Part shown: one piece after another, positions 23,885 through 31,137 of the stretch
Layout: every line of letters starts with the position of its first letter
Position numbering within the stretch: the first letter of the stretch is position 1
Source of the DNA: an uncultured Anaerolineales bacterium
GTDB taxonomy: Bacteria; Chloroflexota; Anaerolineae; Anaerolineales; Villigracilaceae
Reading direction: 5' to 3'
DNA: 59,089 bases
Assembly (NCBI GenBank): GCA_949319575.1
Contig: CASGHD010000170.1
Coordinates: forward strand, 1 to 59,089
Program-made: the position numbers and the translations under genes
The notes under the pieces: generated by a model
What the model was told of the DNA's origin: nothing
The model's input: the letters and a program-made list of their open reading frames with translations, nothing else
Databases searched by the model: none

Positions 23885-24948
23885 CTCTCCCTCTCAACCA
23901 AATCCTGCGCGGCGACTGCATCGAAGTCCTCGACTCGCTCCCCGCCAACTCGGTGGATGTGATCTTCGCCGACCCGCCGTATAATCTGCAACTCCGCAAC
24001 GAGCTATATCGTCCCAACATGTCGAAAGTGGATGCAGTGAACGATGGATGGGATCAATTCGAGAATTTCAAGGAGTACGATGTGTTCACGCGCAAGTGGC
24101 TGAGCGCCAGTCAACGCGCGTTGAAAGATACTGGCACCATTTGGGTCATCGGCACTTATCACAACATCTATCGCGTCGGCGCGATCATGCAAGATTTAGG
24201 CTTCTGGATTCTCAACGACATCTTGTGGATCAAAAATAATCCGATGCCGAATTTTCGCGGCGTGCGTTTTACCAACGCGCACGAGACCATCATTTGGGCG
24301 CAAAAGAAAAAAGGCGCGAAGTACACGTTCAATCATCAATCCACGAAAGCGTTGAACGACGATCTGCAAATGCGCTCCGATTGGGCGTTGCCGCTTGTGA
24401 CGGGCAAACAGCGGATCAAGTCTAACGGGATCAAAGCGCACTCGACTCAAAAGCCCGAAGCGCTGCTCTATCGGATTCTTCTCGCGTCGTCGAATGTCGG
24501 GGATGTGATCCTCGATCCGTTCTTTGGCTCAGGGACAACTGGCGCGGTTGCGAAAAAATTGGGTCGCCACTGGATCGGGATCGAGCGCGAGGAAAAATAC
24601 ATCCGCGTGGCGCAGAAACGAATCGACGCGGTCACGCCCTCCCCTGCCGAGGCGTTGACACTGTCCGAGAAACGGAAGCAGGCGCGGGTCCCGTTTGGCG
24701 CGTTGCTTGAAAACGGATTATTGAATCCAGGCGAGTCGCTTTATTTTGCGAACAACGGCAAGCGGGCGAAAATCCTATCGAATGGGCACATCAAATGCGG
24801 CGATGTCACTGCATCCATTCACGGCGTAGCGAAATCGCTGATGAACGGCGCGCCCGTCAACGGCTGGGATGTGTGGTTTTACAAAGACGCAAATGGGAAT
24901 AAAATTGTGATTGACGAACTTCGGAAACAGTTCAAGGTCAAAGGTTGA
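23881..24948 (+). CDS. CcrM-like adenine DNA methyltransferase with RAMA domain
   Basis: 355-residue beta-class amino-methyltransferase. Motif IV DPPYNL is near residue 31 and motif I DPFFGSGTTGAVAKK near 213, in the permuted order of that class. Residues about 270-355 form a RAMA domain (LLENGLLNPGESLYF, SIHGVAKSLM, NGWDVWFY) as in CcrM, which methylates GANTC. There is no restriction partner, so it is an orphan. I start at ATG 23881 (ATGA overlap with the AbiEii gene) rather than the longer upstream frame. The end runs into a 7-mer palindrome. Confidence 0.85.
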   Translation: MTLPLNQILRGDCIEVLDSLPANSVDVIFADPPYNLQLRNELYRPNMSKVDAVNDGWDQFENFKEYDVFTRKWLSASQRALKDTGTIWVIGTYHNIYRVGAIMQDLGFWILNDILWIKNNPMPNFRGVRFTNAHETIIWAQKKKGAKYTFNHQSTKALNDDLQMRSDWALPLVTGKQRIKSNGIKAHSTQKPEALLYRILLASSNVGDVILDPFFGSGTTGAVAKKLGRHWIGIEREEKYIRVAQKRIDAVTPSPAEALTLSEKRKQARVPFGALLENGLLNPGESLYFANNGKRAKILSNGHIKCGDVTASIHGVAKSLMNGAPVNGWDVWFYKDANGNKIVIDELRKQFKVKG

Positions 24949-25002
24949 AGGTCTAAGGTCGTAATTCCAACTAATGACTTTTGACCTGTGACCTTCGACC
25001 TT
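24934..25002. repeat. palindrome of 4 + 4 heptamers
   Basis: AAGGTCA, AAGGTTG, AAGGTCT, AAGGTCG (24934-24961), a 13-nt loop, then TGACTTT, TGACCTG, TGACCTT, CGACCTT (24975-25002). The second half is the inverse of the first, unit by unit. It begins inside the last codons of the methyltransferase (FKVKG-stop) and ends 19 nt before the xdh Mo gene. Confidence 0.8.
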
Positions 25003-25021
25003 CCACCCGCAAGGAGCAAAT

Positions 25022-28000
25022 ATGAACATCACCCTCACCATCAACTCAAACAAACATGAAATCGAATGTGCGCCATCTGAAACATTGCTTTCCACCGTTC
25101 GCAGGCTTGGATATTTCGGAGTCAAGTTTGGCGATGAACAAGGATTGAGCGGCGCGGACACGGTTCTACTGGACGGCAAGCCTGTCAACGCGGGGTCCAT
25201 GCTCGCCGCGCAAGCCGAGGGGCATAACGTCGTCACGATTGAGGCGTTGGGCGAACATCCAGATCAAGGCTGGAAAAAGACCGATGGACTGAATCCGCTT
25301 CAACAGGCGTTTGTCGAATCGGGCGCGATCCAATGCGGATTTTGCACGCCCGCGCAAATTCTCGCGGCGAAGGCGTTGCTCGAAAAAAATTCAAACCCGA
25401 GTGAAGAGCAAGTGCGTGAAGCAATTGCTGGCGTGTTGTGCCGATGCACGGGCTATCTCAAACCTGTGCAAGCCGTGTTGAAAGCCGCGGCGGTGATGCG
25501 AGGGGAAGGCACACAAGTAGACAGGGAAACAAGTACACAAGTAAAAATGGATTCGAGCGGGCATGGCGGCGATTCACCTGTGTACGTGTCTCCGTTTTTA
25601 CCTGTTTCCGAGACTCTCGTTCAAACGAATATCATGCCGCGCGTGATCGTCACTCCTCAAACAGAAACCTACCAGACCGTCGGCAAGCCCGAGAAAAAAG
25701 TGGACGCGGTCAAACTCGTGCAGGGCAAACCCGCCTTCACCGCCGATATGGACGCGCGCGGCATGTTGTATGCAAAGGTGTTGCACTCGCCGCACGCGCA
25801 CGCGCGCATCAAAAAGATTGACACGAGTAAGGCGAAAGAATTGAAGGGCGTCGCGGCGGTGTTAACGTATCAGGATATTCCGCGTGTGGTGTATTCCACT
25901 GCGGGGCAGTCCGATCCGATTCCAGGTCCGCTGGATACATTTTCTTTGGATCATAAAGTGAGATTCGTCGGTGATCGCGTTGCATTCGTCGCGGCGGAGA
26001 GTCCTGAAATCGCGGAGAAAGCATTGAGCCTGATTGACGTGGAATATGAAATTCTGGATTCCATCCTCGACTCACGCCAAGCAATGGATGCAAATGCGAT
26101 TCGAATCCACGATGAGCCTGAGTACGTGGACTTCGGCGACTCCAACGCTGACAAGAATCTCGCCGCGCACATCCGCATTGACATCGGCGATGTGGAAAAA
26201 GGATTTGCCGAAGCGGACGAAATCTTCGAAGCCGAATATGAGGTGCCGAAAGTTCAACAGGTTTCCATCGAGCCGCATGTGTGCGTCACGTATTGGGATG
26301 AAGATGACCGCCTCGTGATTCGCACATCCACGCAGGTTCCATTCCATGTGCGGAGAATGCTCGCGCCTGTGTTGAATTTGCCTGTCAAACGAATCCGCGT
26401 GATCAAGCCGCGCATCGGCGGCGGATTTGGCGGCAAGCAGGAAGTGTTGATGGAAGACGTCCCCGCGCACCTCACGATTGCAACAAAGCGACCCGTCATC
26501 TACGAATATACACGTGAAGAGGAATTTATCGCGGCGCGGTCACGTCACCCAATGCGAGTCAAGATGAAGACGGGCGTGAAGCGAGATGGGACGATTACCG
26601 CCAACGCGATGTACGCGTTGTCCGACACAGGCGCGTACGGTTGCCACGCGCTCACTGTCACGGGCAACACGGGTCACAAGGCGATGGCGTTGTATGTCGG
26701 CGATGGTGAATATCGCCAGAGTCCGAACATCCAATTTTATGCAGACGTGGTGTACACCAACACGCCGCCCGCTGGAGCGTTCCGCGGCTACGGCGTGCCA
26801 CAGGGATATTGGCCCGTCGAACGTCACATGGAAAAGATCGCCCGCGCGTTGAACCTCGACCCGATTGATTTCCGTTTGAAGAACGCAATCCATGCAGGTG
26901 AATATCATCCATTTTCAAAGGCGTGGAATGAAGGACGCGAGCCGCGACCCGAGATCATCCAAACCGTTGGGCTGGAACAATGTGTGGCGCAAGGCAGAGC
27001 CGCGATTGCATGGGATGATAAATATGGGAATGAAGAATGGCGCAACCCAGTATCAAGTTCCAAGTTTCAAGTGTCAGGTGACAGACCCAAAACTTGGAAC
27101 TTGAAACCTGAAACTTCAATGATAGCAAAGCGCAGGGGTATTGGAGTCGCGTTCGTTATGCAAGGAACCGCAATCCCGTATTTAGATATGGGCGGCGCGT
27201 CCATCAAGATGAACGACGATGGCTCGTTTAATCTTCTCGTCGGCGCAACGGATTTGGGCACAGGTTCGGATACAGTCCTCGCGCAAATGGCGGCGGAGGT
27301 GTTGGGAGTTCCGCTTGAAGATATGATCTGCTATTCCTCAGACACAGATTTCACCCCGTTTGACAAAGGCGCGTATGCTTCATCAACAACATACATCTCT
27401 GGCGCGGCGGCGGTGAAAGCGGCGAATATCGTTGCGGAAAGAATCAAAGTCCGCGCGGCGATGATGTTGAATGCGGGAGAGCAAGTAGACACGGAGACAA
27501 GTACACAGGTATACAAGGCGGAGGAGATTCGTCTTGAAAATAGATTGGCGATTGCATTAGACGGAAAAACAGTTTCGTTTACTGAAATTGCCTTGCACTC
27601 GCTCCATAAGGATCAGCAAGAGCAGATCATGGGCGTGGCAAGTTATGTTTCTCCTGTGTCGCCGCCTCCGTTCGCGGCGCAATTCGCGGAAGTCACTGTG
27701 GACACCGAAACGGGACAGGTCACAGTGGACAAACTCGTCATGGCGGTTGATTCGGGCGTGATTGTGAATCCGCTCACCGCCTCGGGACAGATCGAAGGCG
27801 GGATGACTCAAGCGCTGGGCTATGCCGTCTGCGAGGAGATGCGCTACGATGAAAACGGCGACGCCATCGAACGCGACTTAGATCGTTATCACATCTTCCG
27901 CGCCGACGAGATGCCCGAACTCGAAACGATCTTCGTCGAGACGTTCGAGCCGAGTCATCCATTCGGCGTCAAAGCCGTCGCCGAGATTCCCATGGACGGG

Positions 28001-28132
28001 GTCGCGCCTGCCGTTGGCAACGCCATCCTCGATGCCATCGGCGTGGACGTGGATGAAATCCCAACGACGCCTGAACGAGTGTGGCGGGCGATGAAGGCTC
28101 CTGAGTCCCCTCTCCCTTTGGGAGAGGGTTAG
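25022..28132 (+). CDS. fused [2Fe-2S]-molybdopterin hydroxylase subunit
   Basis: 1036-residue fusion of the iron-sulfur small subunit (residues 1-160) and the Moco large subunit (about 220-1030) of a xanthine dehydrogenase-type enzyme. The second [2Fe-2S] site is intact: C105, C108, C140, C142. The plant-type site is not: at the canonical spacing x4, x2, x11 the residues are D38, S43, D46 and G58. The large subunit keeps GGGFGGKQ, AFRGYGVPQ, DLGTGSDT and a likely catalytic Glu in AEIP near residue 980. AAGGAG lies 6 nt before the ATG. Three small repeat arrays are read in frame, one in the domain linker. The true substrate is unknown. Confidence 0.88.
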   Translation: MNITLTINSNKHEIECAPSETLLSTVRRLGYFGVKFGDEQGLSGADTVLLDGKPVNAGSMLAAQAEGHNVVTIEALGEHPDQGWKKTDGLNPLQQAFVESGAIQCGFCTPAQILAAKALLEKNSNPSEEQVREAIAGVLCRCTGYLKPVQAVLKAAAVMRGEGTQVDRETSTQVKMDSSGHGGDSPVYVSPFLPVSETLVQTNIMPRVIVTPQTETYQTVGKPEKKVDAVKLVQGKPAFTADMDARGMLYAKVLHSPHAHARIKKIDTSKAKELKGVAAVLTYQDIPRVVYSTAGQSDPIPGPLDTFSLDHKVRFVGDRVAFVAAESPEIAEKALSLIDVEYEILDSILDSRQAMDANAIRIHDEPEYVDFGDSNADKNLAAHIRIDIGDVEKGFAEADEIFEAEYEVPKVQQVSIEPHVCVTYWDEDDRLVIRTSTQVPFHVRRMLAPVLNLPVKRIRVIKPRIGGGFGGKQEVLMEDVPAHLTIATKRPVIYEYTREEEFIAARSRHPMRVKMKTGVKRDGTITANAMYALSDTGAYGCHALTVTGNTGHKAMALYVGDGEYRQSPNIQFYADVVYTNTPPAGAFRGYGVPQGYWPVERHMEKIARALNLDPIDFRLKNAIHAGEYHPFSKAWNEGREPRPEIIQTVGLEQCVAQGRAAIAWDDKYGNEEWRNPVSSSKFQVSGDRPKTWNLKPETSMIAKRRGIGVAFVMQGTAIPYLDMGGASIKMNDDGSFNLLVGATDLGTGSDTVLAQMAAEVLGVPLEDMICYSSDTDFTPFDKGAYASSTTYISGAAAVKAANIVAERIKVRAAMMLNAGEQVDTETSTQVYKAEEIRLENRLAIALDGKTVSFTEIALHSLHKDQQEQIMGVASYVSPVSPPPFAAQFAEVTVDTETGQVTVDKLVMAVDSGVIVNPLTASGQIEGGMTQALGYAVCEEMRYDENGDAIERDLDRYHIFRADEMPELETIFVETFEPSHPFGVKAVAEIPMDGVAPAVGNAILDAIGVDVDEIPTTPERVWRAMKAPESPLPLGEG
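25516..25610. repeat. palindrome of 4 + 4 octamers, in frame
   Basis: AGTAGACA, GGGAAACA, AGTACACA, AGTAAAAA (25516-25547), then after 31 nt TGTGTACG, TGTCTCCG, TTTTTACC, TGTTTCCG (25579-25610), the inverse type. It is translated as part of the linker between the iron-sulfur domain and the Mo domain (for example QVDRETSTQVKM). Confidence 0.75.
27054..27118. repeat. palindrome of 4 + 4 heptamers, in frame
   Basis: CAAGTTC, CAAGTTT, CAAGTGT, CAGGTGA (27054-27081), a 9-nt loop, then AACTTGG, AACTTGA, AACCTGA, AACTTCA (27091-27118). It is translated as KFQVSGDRPKTWNLKPETSM within the Mo subunit, between conserved blocks. Confidence 0.8.
27484..27515 (+). repeat. four tandem 8-mers, in frame
   Basis: AGTAGACA, CGGAGACA, AGTACACA and GGTATACA, translated as QVDTETSTQVYK in the Mo subunit. 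The peptide is nearly the same as that from 25516-25547 because both arrays are read in the same frame. Confidence 0.75.
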
Positions 28133-28146
28133 GGTGAGGGTAAAAT
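28107..28146 (+). promoter_or_regulatory. repeat-derived leaderless promoter
   Basis: CCCTCTCCCTTTGGGAGAGGG with TTAGGGTGAGGG forms a small palindromic repeat that encodes the end of the xdh subunit (SPLPLGEG-stop). It also contains TTGGGA at 28118-28123, 17 nt upstream of TAAAAT at 28141-28146. The -10 ends 6 nt before the pyrophosphatase ATG. Confidence 0.6.
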
Positions 28147-28152
28147 TACTTC

Positions 28153-29496
28153 ATGGCAAACAAAACCTTCGTCATCGGACACGTCAACCCCGACACCGAC
28201 TCCATCGCCTCCGCCATGGGTTATGCGTGGCTCCTGCGCGAACGCGATGGCGCCGAAGCCGTCGCGGCGCGCGCAGGCGCGTTGAACCCGCAATCAGCGT
28301 GGCTTCTCAAACAGCTGAAACTCGATCCGCCCGCCCTGCTCACCGACGCGTCGCCGCGCTTCGAATCGGTGATGCAGAGACTCGACAGCCTCCGCCCCGA
28401 CGCGCAACTCGGTCTCGCGTGGACTCTCGCCAGCAAGACCGGCGGCATCGCGCCTGTTGTGGACGAGGACGGAAAGCCGTACGGTCTCATCAACGGTTTC
28501 AGCCTCTTCAAATATTTCACGAAGACGCTCGGTCCTCAACCCGGTGAAACGACTGTGCGCGAGATGATGTCGGCGCCGTGCAAAGATGCGGCAGATACGA
28601 ACGTGCCGAAGTTCCCCGCCAGCGGTCACATCCGTGATTTTCTCAACCGCATCCTGCGCGACGAAACCGATGAATACTGGGTCGTTGACGAAAACAATGT
28701 ATATCTCGGCATTGCGCGCCAACGCGAGATCCTCAACCCGCCGCGTTTGAAAATTATTCTCGTGGATCACAACGAGCCGCGTCAGGCAATCGCCGCGCTC
28801 GAAGAAGCCGAACTGCTCGAAATTCTGGATCATCACCGCCTCGGCAACCCGCACACGCACACGCCGATTCGATTCACGGTGGATATTGTGGGATCAACTT
28901 CGACTCTCGTCTCTGAACAGACGGCGGAAGCGGGACTCTCCATGCCGCCCAGCCTCGCCGGCGCGCTTCTCGCGGGACTTCTGTCTGACACGCTCATCCT
29001 GACATCTCCCACCACCACCCAGCGAGATAAAGACGCCGCCGACAGGTTATCGCGCTGGGCATTCGTGGGCGGGAGTCCGCTCAAAGGTGAGACGATTGAA
29101 TCGTTCGGTAAAGCCCTGCTCTCTGCGGGAGCCGGTCTCTCGAACCGCGACCCCAACGAGATCGTCAGCACAGACATCAAACAATATGAAGCGGGCGGAT
29201 TCAAACTCGCCATTGCCCAAGCCGAAGTGACCGACCTCCTGCAACTCGCAGAGCATCTCGCCCCCCTCGCCCAAGCTCTCGACGAATTGAAAGACAAACG
29301 CGGACTCGATTTTGCCATGCTCCTCGTCACCGATATTGTGCGCGGCACGAGCAGATTGATCGTGTCCTCCAAAGCGACACCGATGCTCAATGACTTGCCC
29401 TACCCTCCTCTCCCCGACGGCACCCGCGACGCGCAAGGCGTCGTGTCAAGAAAGAAGCAGTTGTTGCCTGTGGTGCTGGGGTTGTTGGAGAGGTAG
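28153..29496 (+). CDS. ppaC: manganese-dependent inorganic pyrophosphatase with CBS domains
   Basis: 447-residue family II (DHH) pyrophosphatase, which hydrolyses PPi in the cytoplasm. Signatures: GHVNPDTDSIASA at residues 8-20, LVDHNEP near 200 and LDHHRLGNPHTH near 228, plus the C-terminal DHHA2 part ending near 440. Residues about 75-190 form a CBS pair inserted between metal motifs (VVDEDGKPYGLI and VVDENNVYLGIA), as in adenine-nucleotide-regulated enzymes. The mRNA is predicted to be leaderless. Its position between xdh genes is odd for a housekeeping enzyme. Confidence 0.9.
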   Translation: MANKTFVIGHVNPDTDSIASAMGYAWLLRERDGAEAVAARAGALNPQSAWLLKQLKLDPPALLTDASPRFESVMQRLDSLRPDAQLGLAWTLASKTGGIAPVVDEDGKPYGLINGFSLFKYFTKTLGPQPGETTVREMMSAPCKDAADTNVPKFPASGHIRDFLNRILRDETDEYWVVDENNVYLGIARQREILNPPRLKIILVDHNEPRQAIAALEEAELLEILDHHRLGNPHTHTPIRFTVDIVGSTSTLVSEQTAEAGLSMPPSLAGALLAGLLSDTLILTSPTTTQRDKDAADRLSRWAFVGGSPLKGETIESFGKALLSAGAGLSNRDPNEIVSTDIKQYEAGGFKLAIAQAEVTDLLQLAEHLAPLAQALDELKDKRGLDFAMLLVTDIVRGTSRLIVSSKATPMLNDLPYPPLPDGTRDAQGVVSRKKQLLPVVLGLLER

Positions 29497-29525
29497 AGTA
29501 AAATTACCTCGAAAAGAGCAGCGCT

Positions 29526-29888
29526 ATGTTTCAACTAATCACTAAAATGAACCCAACTGGTTTCCCGCCTGTAGCAGAGACGTTACCTCAAGCAATTGAA
29601 CGCATTGTGTCTGCTCTCAAACCCGAGAAAATCATCTTGTTTGGTTCTTACGCGGAAGGCAACCCCACCCATGACAGTGATATTGATCTGCTGGTCATCA
29701 CAGATGGCAACTCCAAAGAAAAATATCGAGCGATTTCAATGTTACTCTACCCACGACAATTCCCCGTGGACATCATCGTAAAGACGCCCAACGAAGTTGA
29801 AGAAGCGTTAAAAGGCGGCAAGGACAATAGCTTCTTTATTCGAGAAATCATCAAAAAAGGCAAAGTTCTTTATGACCGACATAAATGA
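29526..29888 (+). CDS. MNT nucleotidyltransferase (antitoxin of HEPN/MNT pair)
   Basis: 120-residue minimal nucleotidyltransferase with the signature LFGSYAEGNPTHDSDIDLLV (GSxAxG then SDxDLLV). In HEPN/MNT modules this protein AMPylates and silences the HEPN RNase. It overlaps the HEPN gene by 17 bp. A -10 TAAAAT lies shortly upstream, in a context that resembles the ppaC promoter (see findings). ATG at 29550 is an alternative start. Confidence 0.85.
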   Translation: MFQLITKMNPTGFPPVAETLPQAIERIVSALKPEKIILFGSYAEGNPTHDSDIDLLVITDGNSKEKYRAISMLLYPRQFPVDIIVKTPNEVEEALKGGKDNSFFIREIIKKGKVLYDRHK

Positions 29889-30261
29889 ACTAAAGTCTTG
29901 GATTGCGCAATCTGAAGAAGATTTCACAGCCGCTAAAACGCTTTTTAGACACAGAAAACCGTTGCTATCAGGAGCATGTTTTCATGCGCAACAGAGCGCG
30001 GAGAAATATCTCAAAGCATTATTGATTTTCAAGGATAAAGATTTTCCAAAAACTCACGACCTGCCTGCTTTGAATACCATGCGCAATAAAGCGGGAATTA
30101 TTACTGGTCTCGACCTGCAACAATTGGTTGATCTAACCGAATATGCGGTGCGACGACGATATCCCGGCAATCAACCAACCCAAGTAGAGGCGAAGGATGC
30201 AATCCAAACCGCGGAGACAGTCAGGCGGTTTGCTCGGTCATTTCTTGGGCTGAAAAAGTGA
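29872..30261 (+). CDS. HEPN-domain protein (toxin candidate)
   Basis: 129-residue all-helical HEPN protein. The segment SGACFHAQQSAEKYLKALLI near residues 24-45 is characteristic of this HEPN group, and an acidic loop and basic RRRYPGN near 100 follow. A clear Rx4-6H RNase motif is not obvious, so RNase activity is inferred from family. It is coupled to the MNT gene upstream and to xdhC downstream (GTGA overlap), so this module has been spliced into the operon cleanly. Confidence 0.82.
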   Translation: MTDINELKSWIAQSEEDFTAAKTLFRHRKPLLSGACFHAQQSAEKYLKALLIFKDKDFPKTHDLPALNTMRNKAGIITGLDLQQLVDLTEYAVRRRYPGNQPTQVEAKDAIQTAETVRRFARSFLGLKK

Positions 30262-31049
30262 ATTCAATCTTCCAAGCCCTCGTTGAACTTCAAACAAAAA
30301 ACGAATCCGCCGCGCTTTGCACGGTGACCAAAAGCGAAGGCTCGACTCCGCGCCATGTGGGGAGCAAGATGCTCGTGTACCCGGATGGCAAATTCATCGG
30401 CACGGTCGGCGGCGGGGATTTGGAACACCGCGTCCTCGATGAGGCGTGGATGGCGATCAGCGACGGCAAGCCGCGCGCGCTTGTGTACAACCTTGTTAAT
30501 CCGAAGCGCGGCGATCCCGGCGTATGCGGTGGAACTGTGGAGGTGTTTGTGGAACCGATTCTTCCTCCCGCGATGATCGTCGTCATCGGCGGCGGGCATG
30601 TGGGCAAGGCTGTTGTGCATCTTGCCAAGTGGCTGGGATTCAGAGTCGCGGTCAGCGATGATCGCGCGGAGTTTTGCAATCCCGAATCCGTGCCGGGGGC
30701 GGACGCGTATTACCCAGTTCCAATGGCGGAGTTGCCGAGTCAACTCAAAGTGACGCGCCAAACTTTCCTAGTGGTAACCAGCCGTGGATCCGGAGTCGAC
30801 GCGGCAGGTTTGCCTCCGCTTCTTGAATCGAAGGCGGCTTACGTTGGCGTCATCGGCTCCAAACGAAGATGGCTGACAACCGTCAAGGCGTTGAAAGAAA
30901 AAGGCGTGTCCGATGAATTGATCGCGCGCGCGCATTCGCCGATGGGAATCGAGTTGAACGCCGAAACGCCGGAAGAGATCGCGGTGAGCATCATGGCGGA
31001 AATTTTGATGTTGCGCGATAAGGGGACGGGGAAGATGATGAAAGGTTGA
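30258..31049 (+). CDS. XdhC family molybdenum-hydroxylase maturation factor
   Basis: 263-residue XdhC/CoxI protein, which binds the molybdenum cofactor and delivers it, after sulfuration, to xanthine dehydrogenase-type enzymes. The N-terminal domain has CTVTKSEGSTPRHVGSKML and TVGGGDLEH; the C-terminal Rossmann domain has MIVVIGGGHVGKAV and GVIGSKRRW. The start is GTG at 30258 in a GTGA overlap with the HEPN gene. A bidirectional terminator follows. It supports assignment of the split xdh genes as a working Mo enzyme. Confidence 0.9.
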   Translation: MNSIFQALVELQTKNESAALCTVTKSEGSTPRHVGSKMLVYPDGKFIGTVGGGDLEHRVLDEAWMAISDGKPRALVYNLVNPKRGDPGVCGGTVEVFVEPILPPAMIVVIGGGHVGKAVVHLAKWLGFRVAVSDDRAEFCNPESVPGADAYYPVPMAELPSQLKVTRQTFLVVTSRGSGVDAAGLPPLLESKAAYVGVIGSKRRWLTTVKALKEKGVSDELIARAHSPMGIELNAETPEEIAVSIMAEILMLRDKGTGKMMKG

Positions 31050-31052
31050 TAT

Positions 31053-31090
31053 AGACCTCACAGGTTTTTGAAACCTGTGAGGTCTTCTTT
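31053..31090. terminator. terminator after xdhC
   Basis: Perfect 15-bp stem AGACCTCACAGGTTT / AAACCTGTGAGGTCT with a 3-nt loop (31053-31085), followed by TCTTTC. It separates the xdh locus from the SPFH gene. Confidence 0.85.
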
Positions 31091-31102
31091 CGTAGAATGG
31101 AC

Positions 31103-31108
31103 TATAAT
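31103..31108 (+). promoter_or_regulatory. -10 element of the SPFH gene
   Basis: TATAAT 29 nt before the ATG at 31138, leaving a short leader that includes AAAGGAG. Confidence 0.55.
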
Positions 31109-31137
31109 TAAATCAACGTTCTTCAAAGGAGAAAATC

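Noticed and set aside
25022-25450. Sequencing error or frameshift as explanation for the missing cysteines.
   Set aside because: The frame is open, the flanks are conserved and four separate codons at the right spacing are each non-Cys; a single error cannot produce this.
19838-27515. Tandem short repeats as a possible CRISPR array.
   Set aside because: Units are 7-8 nt with no spacers, arrays have only four units and lie inside or beside coding sequence; no cas genes are present.
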